A stretch of 64,000 nucleotides of DNA, from contig NC_014002.1 of assembly GCF_000025865.1 (NCBI RefSeq), positions 1,736,001 through 1,800,000 of the forward strand, read 5' to 3'. Below, piece after piece: positions 26,922-35,491 of this stretch (within the stretch, counting starts at the first letter, position 1; every line of letters starts with the position of its first letter). The notes under the pieces are model-generated. The model was not told where the DNA came from, searched no databases, and worked only from the letters and a program-made list of their open reading frames with translations. This DNA is from Methanohalophilus mahii DSM 5219 (GTDB lineage: Archaea; Halobacteriota; Methanosarcinia; Methanosarcinales; Methanosarcinaceae). The translations under genes and the position numbers were made by a program.

Positions 26922-28432
26922 GCCTGGGAAGCGTACCCCTGAAATACCGCATCCAGATAGACAGACAGCAATGCATGCAATGTATGAGGTGTGTGGATAA
27001 TTGTTCCTATGGTGTATTTCGGGAAGAGGATGATGGCAATATCCTTATCGATTCCCGCAAGTGCACAGCATGCCACCGTTGCATTTCAATGTGTCCGCGG
27101 GATGCCATCAATCTCAGTGAAAGACCAGTAGACTACCGCAGCCACCCCCTGTGGACTCCTGAGGCCCGAGAGGATGTCATAAACCAATCACGAAGTGGCA
27201 GGATCGTGCTGGCAGGGATGGGAAATGCCAAGGATTATCCTATTATCTACGACAGGTTGGTACTGGATGCCTGCCAGGTAACAAATCCGAGTATAGATCC
27301 CCTGCGAGAGCCTATGGAATTACGTACCTACCTGGGACAAAAACCTTCAAAACTTGATATACGGAAGCAGGAAAATGGGGACTTTGAACTCAATACCAAA
27401 CTATCCCCTAACCTGGAATTGCAGACCCCGATAATGATCGGACATATGAGTTATGGTGCTATCAGCCTCAATGCCCAGTTAAGTCTTGCAAAGGCAGCAG
27501 CCAAAACCGGCACATATATGGGAACCGGGGAAGGTGGCCTGCATAAGGACATTTACCCATATCAGGATAATATGATCGTGCAGGTTGCCTCAGGAAGGTT
27601 TGGTGTGGATATTAACTATCTCGAGAGAGGAGCAGCTATCGAGATCAAGATTGGACAGGGTGCAAAACCCGGCATCGGCGGACATCTGCCCGGGGAGAAG
27701 GTGTGCACAGATGTTTCCTGTACACGAATGATACCCGCAGGCAGCGATGCGATTAGCCCCGCCCCTCACCATGACATCTACAGCATAGAGGACCTGGCAC
27801 AGCTGGTAAGAGGGCTCAAGGAAGCAACCGAATGGAAGAAACCGGTTTTCGTAAAAATTGCAGCTGTACATAATGTCGCAGCTGTGGCGGCTGGTATTGC
27901 AAGATCCTCGGCAGATGCGGTAGTAATAGACGGTTTCCGTGGAGGTACCGGAGCTTCTCCAAAGGTATTCAGGGACAATGTGGGCATTCCCATCGAGGCA
28001 GCAGTTGCCAGTGTTGATCAGAAACTCAATGACCAGGGCATCCGTAACAAGGTTTCGGTAATTGCCAGTGGAGGGATTCGCAACAGTGCCGATATTGCCA
28101 AGTCCATAGCCCTTGGTGCAGACGCCGTTTATATCGGAACCGCAGCCCTGATTTCAATGGGATGCCGGGTTTGTGGGAACTGTTACCGTGGTTTGTGCCC
28201 CTGGGGCATTGCCACCCAGAGGGAGGATCTTGTCAGCCGGCTTGATCCGGAAGTTGAGTCCGAACATGTTGCAAATCTAATTAACTCCTGGACCCTGGAA
28301 CTCAGTGAACTCATGGGGGCAGCCGGAATCAATAGTATCGAAAGTCTGAGAGGTAACCGTAGCAGGCTGCGTGGTTATATGCTGGATGAAGGCACCCTGG
28401 ATGTGCTGCAGGTAAAACCTGTGGGGGCCTGA
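26918..28432 (+). CDS. gltB: Glutamate synthase core subunit with N-terminal ferredoxin domain
   Basis: The 504-residue protein has two 4Fe-4S motifs at the N-terminus (CMQCMRCVDNCS near residue 20, CTACHRCISMCP near 48), then the FMN-binding TIM barrel of glutamate synthase (IMIGHMSYGAISLNAQ; GEGGLHKDIYPY; KIGQGAKPGIGGHLPG; DGFRGGTGASP), and a 3Fe-4S-type Cys region MGCRVCGNCYRGLCPWG near residue 410. It reductively joins ammonia and 2-oxoglutarate to glutamate. Spacing to the GXGXG subunit is 4 nt. Confidence 0.93.
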   Translation: MSLGSVPLKYRIQIDRQQCMQCMRCVDNCSYGVFREEDDGNILIDSRKCTACHRCISMCPRDAINLSERPVDYRSHPLWTPEAREDVINQSRSGRIVLAGMGNAKDYPIIYDRLVLDACQVTNPSIDPLREPMELRTYLGQKPSKLDIRKQENGDFELNTKLSPNLELQTPIMIGHMSYGAISLNAQLSLAKAAAKTGTYMGTGEGGLHKDIYPYQDNMIVQVASGRFGVDINYLERGAAIEIKIGQGAKPGIGGHLPGEKVCTDVSCTRMIPAGSDAISPAPHHDIYSIEDLAQLVRGLKEATEWKKPVFVKIAAVHNVAAVAAGIARSSADAVVIDGFRGGTGASPKVFRDNVGIPIEAAVASVDQKLNDQGIRNKVSVIASGGIRNSADIAKSIALGADAVYIGTAALISMGCRVCGNCYRGLCPWGIATQREDLVSRLDPEVESEHVANLINSWTLELSELMGAAGINSIESLRGNRSRLRGYMLDEGTLDVLQVKPVGA

Positions 28433-28436
28433 GAAT

Positions 28437-29177
28437 ATGGAACCAGTACGCATAGATGCAAAAGGACTCCATTACACACCCCTGAATCAGCAGATACGCA
28501 AAGCTGTTTCAGAGGGAGCCACTGATATTATCGTGGATAATGTGCTTGGCCAGCGATTCATAGCAGATGGGTTGAAAGGAGAAGTAACAATCCGAATCAA
28601 CGGTGTTCCAGGGGGCGACCTTGGAATGTTTATGAACGGCCCCACCTGTATCGTGAAAGGCAACTGCGACCACGCACCCGGCAATACCATGGACAGTGGA
28701 AAGCTAGTTATCCACGGAAGTGCAGGAGATGCCGTAGCTCACAGCATGAGAGGCGGCAAGGTCTTCGTGAGGGACGATATCGGTTACAGAGGAGGTATCC
28801 ATATGAAGGAATATGGAGAAGGGCACAAACCCATCCTGATTATTGGAGACAATGCCTGTTCTTTTCTGGGAGAATACATAGCCGGGGGAGTAATAATTGC
28901 CCTTGGCAGGAGTGGAAAGGTTTTTGGAGGCAGAGGTGTTGGCAGCGGAATTCACGGTGGCGAGATCATCCTGCGAGGGGAATTAAAAGAAAGACAGCTT
29001 GGCGTGGGTGCCAAAATAACTGAATTCACAGAAGAAGATCTGGAAAAGATAAGGCCTTATATTGAAGAATTCTGTGAATATTTTGGAATTGACCCGGAAA
29101 AATATCTGGATACCAAATACACAAAAATAGTCGCGGCAAGCAGCAGGCCTTTTGCGGGCAAATATGTCTGGGAGTGA
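28437..29177 (+). CDS. Glutamate synthase GXGXG-domain subunit
   Basis: A 246-residue right-handed beta-helix protein of the GXGXG family, equal to the C-terminal domain of bacterial GltB. Gly-rich repeats run through the middle (GDLGMFMNGPTCIVKGNCDH; GSAGDAVAHSMRGGKVFVR; GEYIAGGVIIALG; GRGVGSGIHGGEIILRG). It has a structural role in channelling ammonia between active sites. The stop lies 4 nt before the FrhB-like gene, whose ribosome binding site is within its last codons. Confidence 0.9.
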   Translation: MEPVRIDAKGLHYTPLNQQIRKAVSEGATDIIVDNVLGQRFIADGLKGEVTIRINGVPGGDLGMFMNGPTCIVKGNCDHAPGNTMDSGKLVIHGSAGDAVAHSMRGGKVFVRDDIGYRGGIHMKEYGEGHKPILIIGDNACSFLGEYIAGGVIIALGRSGKVFGGRGVGSGIHGGEIILRGELKERQLGVGAKITEFTEEDLEKIRPYIEEFCEYFGIDPEKYLDTKYTKIVAASSRPFAGKYVWE

Positions 29178-29181
29178 TATA

Positions 29182-30183
29182 ATGACCAATTACCTCGATC
29201 TTAAGGAAAAAGTCTGGGACACCAACCGTTGCAGCGGATGCGGAGGGTGTGTGGCAGTATGTCCTGCAGATGCCCTGTATTTCAAGAAGGGAGAAGAATC
29301 CATAAATCCCTCCAGCAATGGCTACTGCAAGGATGCCACTGATGGTGTTCCCTGTGGAGCATGTTATGATATATGCCCCCGCATAGAAGGAGAAATGCCC
29401 GAAAGTAGCAGCTGCAGGGAAGAATACATGGCTGCAAAGGCAGGTTTTGAAATCCCCGGAAAACAGAGTGGAGGAGCGGTTTCTGCGATTCTGTATGACA
29501 GTCTGGAAAGGGGCATTATTGATGCCGTTGTAACTGTAACAGAAGATCCATGGACCCTGAAACCAAAATCCTCAGTCATCATGTCCAGTGAGGCATTGAT
29601 AAGCAGTGCAGGAAGCCGTTATAACTGGTGGGTTCCGCTGCTTGCAGCCCTGAAGGAAGCCGTAATCAGGAAGAAATGCAAGAATATAGCAATCGTTGCC
29701 TTGCCCTGTGCTGCCCGGGCAGTGGAGAAACTGCGCAAGAGTGACAATGAATTGCTTGGACCCTTTGCAAAATCGATAAAATATGTAATCGGCCTGTTCT
29801 GTACAGAAAGTTTCGATTATGAAAAACTCATGGAAGGCAAACTCAAATCAGAACTGCAGATCAACCCACATGACATCGAACGCATGGATGTAAGAGGAAA
29901 ACTCGTTGTCAAACTCAAGAATGAGGAAATCAGCATTCCTTTGAAAGATATCGAAGATACTATTCGCCCAGGTTGTCACATATGCAAGGATTTCGATGCC
30001 CTGTATGCTGATATTGCTGCAGGTTCTGTGGGAAGCCCGCAAGGATATACAACGTTAATTGTGCGCAGCGATACGGGAAAAGTAGCAGTCGACAGAGCTC
30101 TTGAAAGCGGCAGGCTCGTTGCAACAGATGAAGCCGATCCTGCAGTTGTCACAAAATACAGGGATAAAAAGGCAGAAAAATGA
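29182..30183 (+). CDS. FrhB-family F420-binding protein with ferredoxin motifs
   Basis: A 333-residue member of the coenzyme F420 hydrogenase/dehydrogenase beta subunit family. The N-terminus has an Fe-S motif CSGCGGCVAVCPADAL and CGACYDICP; the body has the FrhB signature KQSGGAVSAILYDSLERG, ALPCAARAVEKLRK, IGLFCTESFDYEKL and CHICKDFDA. FrhB proteins bind FAD, Fe-S and F420. As the last gene of the glutamate synthase operon, it probably supplies electrons from reduced F420 in place of NADPH. The start is ATG 29182 with GGAGTGA 4 nt upstream. Confidence 0.88.
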   Translation: MTNYLDLKEKVWDTNRCSGCGGCVAVCPADALYFKKGEESINPSSNGYCKDATDGVPCGACYDICPRIEGEMPESSSCREEYMAAKAGFEIPGKQSGGAVSAILYDSLERGIIDAVVTVTEDPWTLKPKSSVIMSSEALISSAGSRYNWWVPLLAALKEAVIRKKCKNIAIVALPCAARAVEKLRKSDNELLGPFAKSIKYVIGLFCTESFDYEKLMEGKLKSELQINPHDIERMDVRGKLVVKLKNEEISIPLKDIEDTIRPGCHICKDFDALYADIAAGSVGSPQGYTTLIVRSDTGKVAVDRALESGRLVATDEADPAVVTKYRDKKAEK

Positions 30184-30188
30184 ATGAA

Positions 30189-30232
30189 AAAGCAGTTAAT
30201 CACTGCTTTATTTTACTTTTTTATTTCTATTG
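30189..30232 (+). terminator. Hairpin and T-tracts ending the glutamate synthase operon
   Basis: AAAGCAGT (30189-30196) and ACTGCTTT (30102+100 to 30209) form an 8 bp stem with a TAATC loop at 30197-30201, and T-rich runs follow to 30232. It begins 6 nt beyond the FrhB-like stop codon. Confidence 0.65.
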
Positions 30233-30306
30233 TAGATATTCAAATACTTTCATCCCGCCTGCACCAATTTATAATAGCATGATTTGCATATACAAACCGG
30301 GAGAAT

Positions 30307-31509
30307 ATGATGGGCATCTATACTGTAACCGGGCTGAACAAATATATCAAAAACGTGTTAACTTCTGAAATGGCCCTGCAGCACATCTGGGTGGAAGGGG
30401 AAATATCCAACCTCACAAAACACCGATCCGGCCATTATTATTTTTCCATAAAGGACGGATCAAGTCAGCTAAGCTGTGTCAGTTTTCGCTCCACAAACCG
30501 CAAATTGAAATTTGAACCTGAAAAGGACATGAAAGTGCTGGTTTTTGGATCGGTAAATGTTTACACCGTCCGTGGACAGTACCAGCTGCAGGTGCTGGAC
30601 ATCCGCCCGGATGGCGTGGGCGAATTGTATAAAGCATTCGAACAACTCAAAAAAAGACTTGAAGCAGAAGGGTTGTTTGCTCCCGAACATAAAAGACCCC
30701 TTCCCCGTTATCCACGCAAGATAGGAGTTGCCACATCTGCCACAGGCGCAGCTATACACGACATATTGCATGTGCTACAAAGACGCTATCCTGTAGATAT
30801 CCTGCTCTGCCCGACAATTGTCCAGGGAGAGACTTCCGCAGATAGTATTATAAGATCCCTGGAATTGCTTAATCGTACAGATGCAGACCTCATTATCACC
30901 GGCAGAGGAGGAGGTTCCTTTGAAGACCTGTGGTCATTCAATGAGGAAAAGGTCGCACGTGCTATCTACAATTCCAGACTTCCAGTTATAGCGGCGATAG
31001 GGCATGAAACTGATTTCACAATATCAGATTTTGCAGCAGATGTGCGTGCACCCACCCCCTCAGCAGCCGCAGAAATTGCAGTGCCCGACAGGACAGAAAT
31101 GGCAAGACACATCGATGTCCTCAGGCAGAGAATGGAATCTGCACTCAAAACTCAGATTCAGAACCAGAAAAAACATCTTGAATACCTTTCAGGCCGAATT
31201 AGTCCTGATAGGTACAGGGAACTGCTCAACCAGCGCACCCAACATCTGGATGAGGTTACATATCGCCTGGCATCCAGAACGGAATATATGATGCAAACTA
31301 AAGTTGCAGAACTCGGTGCCCTTGCAGGGCGATTGAATGCCGTAAGTCCCCTTAATACTTTTGAACGTGGATACTGTGTGGCGCAGTCCGATCAAGGAGG
31401 GACCATAACCGGTGTTATTGATATTGAGAAGGGACAGAGTTTACAATTGAAATTCAGGGATGGGTGTTGCAGAGTGGAGCATAAAGAAAATTTGGATGAG
31501 GGATGCTAA
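30307..31509 (+). CDS. xseA: Exodeoxyribonuclease VII large subunit
   Basis: XseA is the catalytic subunit of exonuclease VII, which degrades single-stranded DNA from both ends. It has an N-terminal OB fold (residues ~5-100, with HIWVEGEISNLTKHRSGHYY) and the nuclease domain (GVATSATGAAIHDI, ITGRGGGSFEDLWSFN, AAIGHETDFTISDFAADVRA), followed by a helical segment. 400 residues is normal. The start is one of two adjacent ATGs (30307, 30310). xseB follows immediately. The enzyme is bacterial in type and scattered in archaea. Confidence 0.95.
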   Translation: MMGIYTVTGLNKYIKNVLTSEMALQHIWVEGEISNLTKHRSGHYYFSIKDGSSQLSCVSFRSTNRKLKFEPEKDMKVLVFGSVNVYTVRGQYQLQVLDIRPDGVGELYKAFEQLKKRLEAEGLFAPEHKRPLPRYPRKIGVATSATGAAIHDILHVLQRRYPVDILLCPTIVQGETSADSIIRSLELLNRTDADLIITGRGGGSFEDLWSFNEEKVARAIYNSRLPVIAAIGHETDFTISDFAADVRAPTPSAAAEIAVPDRTEMARHIDVLRQRMESALKTQIQNQKKHLEYLSGRISPDRYRELLNQRTQHLDEVTYRLASRTEYMMQTKVAELGALAGRLNAVSPLNTFERGYCVAQSDQGGTITGVIDIEKGQSLQLKFRDGCCRVEHKENLDEGC

Positions 31510-31746
31510 ATGTCATCAAACACTGAAAACAGGAACTTTGAGGATAGCCTGCTCGAACTCGAGGATATTGTGGAAAAACTTGAAAACGGACAGATTTCCC
31601 TCCAGGAAAGCATGGAAATGTTCGAGAGAGGAATAAAACTTGCAGGCATCTGCAATAACATTTTGCAAGAATCTGAACAACGCATAGAGCAACTCATAGA
31701 AAGAAATGAAGAAATTGAAACATGGGATTTTGAGCAGGAATCCTGA
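31510..31746 (+). CDS. xseB: Exodeoxyribonuclease VII small subunit
   Basis: A 78-residue helical protein with the XseB signature FEDSLLELEDIVEKLENGQI and then SLQESMEMFERGIKLAGICN. It binds the coiled-coil region of XseA as several copies per large subunit. It starts directly after the xseA stop, so the two are co-translated. Confidence 0.94.
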   Translation: MSSNTENRNFEDSLLELEDIVEKLENGQISLQESMEMFERGIKLAGICNNILQESEQRIEQLIERNEEIETWDFEQES

Positions 31747-31820
31747 AACAAGTCTGTTTAACTTCTATGCATAACGAAATCAAGAAAGTATAAGTAATTC
31801 TTTATTCATAAGAACTTACG

Positions 31821-33182
31821 ATGAGTGAATTGAGGGAAATCCCCTGTCATATTGATGGCATGGACGAAATCGTGGGTGGTTTCAAGTCCCCTTCGATCAT
31901 TCTTATTGCGGGGACGGCTGGTGTAGGTAAGACAACCATGGCACTGCAGATGCTGTCAAATGCAGCAAAAGACGGCGAAAAAACCCTGTACATACCAATT
32001 ACCACGGAAAATTCCGATCGGCTGAAGATGTACCTGTCTACTTTTGAATTTCTGGATGAATCTGTGGAAGTACATGAGATTAACAGGCCGATTGCAGAAA
32101 AAGACCCACTAAGTACCCTTATCGAAATGGACAATACCATATCATCCACAAAACCAGACAGGCTTGTAATAGATCCTATCACACCTATAGGATTTGGATT
32201 TGTGGAGCAGGAAAGAAGACGTTTCTTCTACACGCTGGACTCAATGGTGCGTGAATCCAACTCCCTGGTGTTTCTGACAGGCGAACTAATGAAAGATGAA
32301 ATTCACAATTATGTGGTCAGCCATCTTGCAGATGGAATAATTTATCTGTCCAGAACCAACCAGGGCATGCAAACCTCCAACCAGATGGAAGTTCTCAAGA
32401 TGACAGGAGTTCAGCCCCCCTACAGCAATGAGTGCATGACCCAGAAATTCAATTATATGGTGAGCACACAGGGATTCAGGGCATACCCCAATCTGAAGTA
32501 TGAAGAACAGGCTCCTGAGAATGGAAAGGTGGAAACGGGCATCGATGAAGTTGACAAAATGTTAAATGGAGGCATCCCGGCAGGTAGTTCTATTCTTGTA
32601 GGGGGAGAACCCGGCACCGGGAAAACAATAATGGGATGGCAATTTATTCAGCAGGGACTCGAAAACGGGGAAAACTGTGCTATAATCACCTTTTATGAAA
32701 GTGTAGACCAGATAATAAAGGCCACAGGTGATCTTGGGTGGGACCTGCAACCATATATTGACGAAGAAAAACTTAGTATAATCACTTATGAAACCGAAAA
32801 GATCTGTTATGCAGAATATTCCAACCGTATAAGTAATATTGTTGAGGAAAAAAAACCTTCCAGACTTCTAATCGATGGCCTTGTGAATGTAGAAATCACA
32901 ATAATAGACCCTGTTAAGAGAAGAGGTTTTTTGCATTCCCTTGTAGGTTACCTGAAAAGCCATAGTGTTACGACGCTGTTTACCACAGAACTTTTTGGCG
33001 GGGCTGAAAAGATAAGAAGCAAGGAGTCGTCTTTCATAATGGATAATGTAATCCTGCTTAAACAGACAGATACTGAAAAGGGAATGAAGAGGCAGTTCCA
33101 GATCATCAAATCAAGAGGAACTGCCAGTGAACCCCTTATAAAGGAATATAGGATAAAAGAAGGCGGAATTGAGATAATGTGA
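31821..33182 (+). CDS. Double KaiC/RAD55-type RecA-fold ATPase
   Basis: The protein has two RecA-like halves. The first has Walker A GTAGVGKTT (residues 31-39) and Walker B-like DRLVIDP; the second has GGEPGTGKT (near 260) and RLLIDGLV. This is the archaeal RAD55/KaiC-like family. It may sense or signal rather than recombine DNA; the role is unknown. 453 residues. The last codon and the TGA (33180-33182) coincide with the predicted right end of the neighbouring TnpB element, so the insertion may supply the stop or may have trimmed the C-terminus. Confidence 0.85.
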   Translation: MSELREIPCHIDGMDEIVGGFKSPSIILIAGTAGVGKTTMALQMLSNAAKDGEKTLYIPITTENSDRLKMYLSTFEFLDESVEVHEINRPIAEKDPLSTLIEMDNTISSTKPDRLVIDPITPIGFGFVEQERRRFFYTLDSMVRESNSLVFLTGELMKDEIHNYVVSHLADGIIYLSRTNQGMQTSNQMEVLKMTGVQPPYSNECMTQKFNYMVSTQGFRAYPNLKYEEQAPENGKVETGIDEVDKMLNGGIPAGSSILVGGEPGTGKTIMGWQFIQQGLENGENCAIITFYESVDQIIKATGDLGWDLQPYIDEEKLSIITYETEKICYAEYSNRISNIVEEKKPSRLLIDGLVNVEITIIDPVKRRGFLHSLVGYLKSHSVTTLFTTELFGGAEKIRSKESSFIMDNVILLKQTDTEKGMKRQFQIIKSRGTASEPLIKEYRIKEGGIEIM

Positions 33183-33290
33183 ACTACACCTGAGCTAAAT
33201 ACTCAGGTGCTTCCTGCTTCATTCTTTGAACTTATGTTCACAAGTCCACAGGCTCTCCCCGTAGTTCCTACGGTGCTTCAAATACCTATC
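33181..33290 (-). ncRNA. Candidate TnpB guide RNA (omega RNA) scaffold
   Basis: TnpB proteins are RNA-guided nucleases whose RNA comes from the 3' end of the element. Here the region between the tnpB stop and the right end has a 6 bp hairpin CCGTAG-GAA-CTACGG (33259-33273) and the terminal 8 bp hairpin (33187-33109 +100, that is 33187-33194 with 33202-33209). The guide would be the flanking host sequence, the last codons of the RAD55-like gene read in reverse. Transcription is not shown. Confidence 0.45.
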
Positions 33291-34399
33291 AAGTTCTGTG
33301 TATTTAAGGCAAACTTCTTAATGTTGACTGCAGCATTGACATCTCTGTCATGTGATGTACCACAATCATGACATTGCCATTTACGGTCTGCAAGTGTAAT
33401 GTTTTTGTTATGATACCCACATACATTACAGATTTTCGTACTTGGCTCGAACTGTCCGATACGAAGAATTGTTTTTCCGTACCATTCGGCTTTGTATTCG
33501 AGTTTTGTTACAAAGGAAGACCACGATGCATCGGATATATGTTGGGCAAGATTGTGGTTTTTGAGCATACCGGACACATTAAGAGTTTCTAATACTACTG
33601 CTTGGTTCTCACTAATGAGCTTTGTCGAAACCTTATGCTGGAAATCGTGTCTTTGGTTGCTTATTTTTTCATGGATTTTGGCTATTTTTTGACGTGCTTT
33701 TTTTCTATTTTTTGACCCTTTCTGTTTTCGAGAGAGGCGTTTTGATAGAACTTTAAGACGCTTCATTGAGTTTCTAAGATGTTTTGGATTATCGATTTTG
33801 TTACCATTTGACGTGATGGCAAAGTCCTTGATACCTACATCTATACCCACAGTATCGTTTTCCGAAAATTCCGATTTTTTCGGGGTTTCCAGACCATTAT
33901 CTACAAGAATACTAATGTAGTATTTTCCGGTAGATGTGCGTGATACTGTAGCGGTTTTTAGGTCTCCATCTCCATAGTGACGATGTAAAATAGTCTTGAC
34001 GTTACCTATTTTCGGAAGGTATATCTTATTATTCTCAAAATCAACCTTGTAATTCTGAGGTACATTATATGCCTGTACTGGATTTTTCTTTGATTTAAAC
34101 TTAGGAAAACTCCTTTTCTCTCTGAAAAATCGTGTAAAGGCATTATCGAGATTGAGAGTAGCACCCTGCAATGACTGAGAATTAACGTCTTTGAGCCATT
34201 CGTGCTCTCCGTCTCTCTTTAATATTGTAATCCCTTTGTTCAGGTCAAACCTTGAGATTGATTTTCCATCCTGTTCATAGGATTTGATTTTTTGTTCTAA
34301 AGCCCAATTATAGATGAATCTACATGCACCGAAGTGTTGAAAGAACTTCTCTTCCTGCTCTTTTGTAGGATACATTCTATATTTGTAGGCTTTTAACAT
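33278..34399 (-). CDS. tnpB: RNA-guided endonuclease TnpB
   Basis: A 373-residue TnpB (OrfB) protein of the IS200/IS605 superfamily. The RuvC-type catalytic residues are present: Asp in VGIDVGIKDFA, Glu in VVLETLNVSGM and Asp in SHDRDVNAAVN. The zinc ribbon is CNVCGYHN with CHDCGTSHD, and the N-terminus MLKAYKYRMYPTKEQEE is classical. All key residues are kept, so it is probably active. I place the start at ATG 34399; an upstream ATG would add eight residues unlike the family. No TnpA transposase is adjacent, so mobility would need one in trans. Confidence 0.92.
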   Translation of the reverse strand: MLKAYKYRMYPTKEQEEKFFQHFGACRFIYNWALEQKIKSYEQDGKSISRFDLNKGITILKRDGEHEWLKDVNSQSLQGATLNLDNAFTRFFREKRSFPKFKSKKNPVQAYNVPQNYKVDFENNKIYLPKIGNVKTILHRHYGDGDLKTATVSRTSTGKYYISILVDNGLETPKKSEFSENDTVGIDVGIKDFAITSNGNKIDNPKHLRNSMKRLKVLSKRLSRKQKGSKNRKKARQKIAKIHEKISNQRHDFQHKVSTKLISENQAVVLETLNVSGMLKNHNLAQHISDASWSSFVTKLEYKAEWYGKTILRIGQFEPSTKICNVCGYHNKNITLADRKWQCHDCGTSHDRDVNAAVNIKKFALNTQNLIGI

Positions 34400-34549
34400 A
34401 CAAATATATATTAGAGTTAACAATATTTATAATTTAAGTTAATGGGATATGGCATGGAATGTTGGATATTTTGTAGTACCATTGGAAATATTAGCACGGA
34501 AACGGCATTAGAGATAAATACGGAATCAGGGATAATGGACGCTTACATC

Positions 34550-34621
34550 CCCTATGTTTCATTTTAAAGAAATGAAACTCCAATTAAATCTTCAATTTAA
34601 TGCGATGCTAAAGACATAGGG
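34550..34621. repeat. Paired-hairpin repeat, copy A
   Basis: Nested inverted repeats: an outer CCCTATGT/ACATAGGG (34550-34557 with 34614-34621); inside it GTTTCATTT/AAATGAAAC (34556-34564 with 34570-34578) and ATTAAAT/ATTTAAT (34583-34589 with 34595-34601). Read on the minus strand the layout is A/T hairpin, GGA spacer, GTTTCATTT hairpin, AT, the same as copy B at 36848-36893. It lies in the 240 nt spacer between the TnpB start and the wHTH gene. Confidence 0.7.
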
Positions 34622-34641
34622 TTTTACGCTCTGTTTATAAA

Positions 34642-34881
34642 TCAGAGGTTTTGCACTTTCCTCTCAATTGTTGTCCCAAGTTCTGTAAGACTGCACTTAC
34701 CCGCCTTTTCAACTATCAGATTCTTTTCCACCAGCTCTTCTACCAGTCTTTTGACAGAAGGCTGTGCAAGATGCATATTCTTTGCAATACTGGATGTCTC
34801 AAGATCACCTTTGGACGCCAGCATTTCAAGAAGTTTTTGTCGATTCGTGTTCCCTGTCACAAAACCCATCATTTCTTCCAT
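34642..34881 (-). CDS. Winged-helix DNA-binding protein
   Basis: A 79-residue single-domain winged helix protein. Helix-turn-helix: GDLETSSIAKNMHLAQPSVK; wing and last helix: ERKVQNL end with KAGKCSLTELGTTI. It resembles small ArsR/MarR-like archaeal regulators without a ligand domain. The target is unknown; the paired-hairpin repeat just downstream and the SRP RNA gene upstream (divergent) are possible neighbours of regulation, but nothing shows it. Confidence 0.75.
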   Translation of the reverse strand: MEEMMGFVTGNTNRQKLLEMLASKGDLETSSIAKNMHLAQPSVKRLVEELVEKNLIVEKAGKCSLTELGTTIERKVQNL

Positions 34882-34959
34882 AAAATCACCATTTAATATT
34901 AAGTTTACAGCTATAACTAACTTTCTTCAACATTGAAGAAGACATATGAATAGGAATAA

Positions 34960-34967
34960 TTTTATAA
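34960..34967 (+). promoter_or_regulatory. TATA box of the SRP RNA gene
   Basis: TTTTATAA at 34960-34967 lies about 26 nt before the first base of the SRP RNA helix (34986-34988), the normal archaeal TATA-to-start distance. Confidence 0.6.
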
Positions 34968-34985
34968 GCATCAACCCCCATTTAG

Positions 34986-35308
34986 GGGGTGGCAGGCTAG
35001 TCTGGGTAGGCCGGCGTTACCTGTAACTCGAAATCGCCGATATGCGGGAGACGAAGCTGAAGGAAGCCACCAGGATCATTTTCAAGCCTGTGATCTCAAC
35101 TAAGAAACTCCGTCCTGTTTGGATGATGTTGCTAGAGAGGTTGGTTGGAGAATCGGCCCTCTATCTTTACCGCGGAAACCGGTCGAGGCCCGGAAGGGAG
35201 CAGACTTACCGCGAACATACATCGCTCTCAGGGTTGCGGGGTGGAGGCGAGGCCGCAGTCCACTGGAAAATGAGAATGGTGGCAACCTGAAGCATGCCTG
35301 CCACCTTA
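34986..35308 (+). ncRNA. ffs: Signal recognition particle 7S RNA
   Basis: The apical loop motif of helix 8 is clear: GGTCGAGGCCCGGAAGGGAG then CAG at 35190-35210, equal to the universal GGUC...CCGGAAGG...AGCAG core. The ends pair: GGTGGCAGGC (34988-34997) with GCCTGCCACC (35296-35305), forming the long helix. The length of about 320 nt fits archaeal SRP RNA. A frame of 82 codons inside it is not a gene. It guides secretory ribosomes to the membrane with SRP19 and SRP54. Confidence 0.93.
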
Positions 35309-35357
35309 TACAAGGAAAAAGTTATATACATGACTGGCTTATGGACTGCTTACCCGG

Positions 35358-35442
35358 GACGAGATAGCCAAGCCCGGTATGGCGCAGGATTGCTAATCCT
35401 GTGGTGCTCGCCACCTCGGGGGTTCGAATCCCCCTCTCGTCG
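35358..35442 (+). tRNA. tRNA-Ser (anticodon GCT)
   Basis: An 85 nt class II tRNA with a long variable arm. The acceptor stem is GACGAGA (35358-35364) with TCTCGTC (35435-35441) and discriminator G. The anticodon loop TTGCTAA (35390-35396) gives anticodon GCT at 35392-35394, reading AGC/AGU. The T arm is GGGGGTTCGAATCCCCC. CCA is not encoded. A TATA-like TTATATAC lies at 35322-35329, and a T-run (TTTTT) follows at 35452. Confidence 0.96.
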
Positions 35443-35491
35443 TTAATTACTTTTTAATTGTCATATCAATGAAAACATAGAAAGTTAATAC

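Larger units (their letters stand above)
33179..34440 (-). mobile_element. Solo TnpB (IS605/IS1341-like) element
   Basis: The element consists of a tnpB gene and its 3' structure with no tnpA. The right end, read on the minus strand, is GGAAGC, then an 8 bp hairpin (CACCTGAG/CTCAGGTG) and then TAGTTCAC; this form resembles ends I remember from archaeal IS1341-type elements. It maps to about 33179-33186, at the RAD55-like stop codon. The left end is not defined; I place it a little beyond the tnpB start only provisionally. No terminal inverted repeats are expected for this group. Confidence 0.6.

Noticed and set aside
35042..35290. Open frames within 34.98-35.31 kb
   Set aside because: They lie in the SRP RNA, which has a clear helix 8 core and paired ends.
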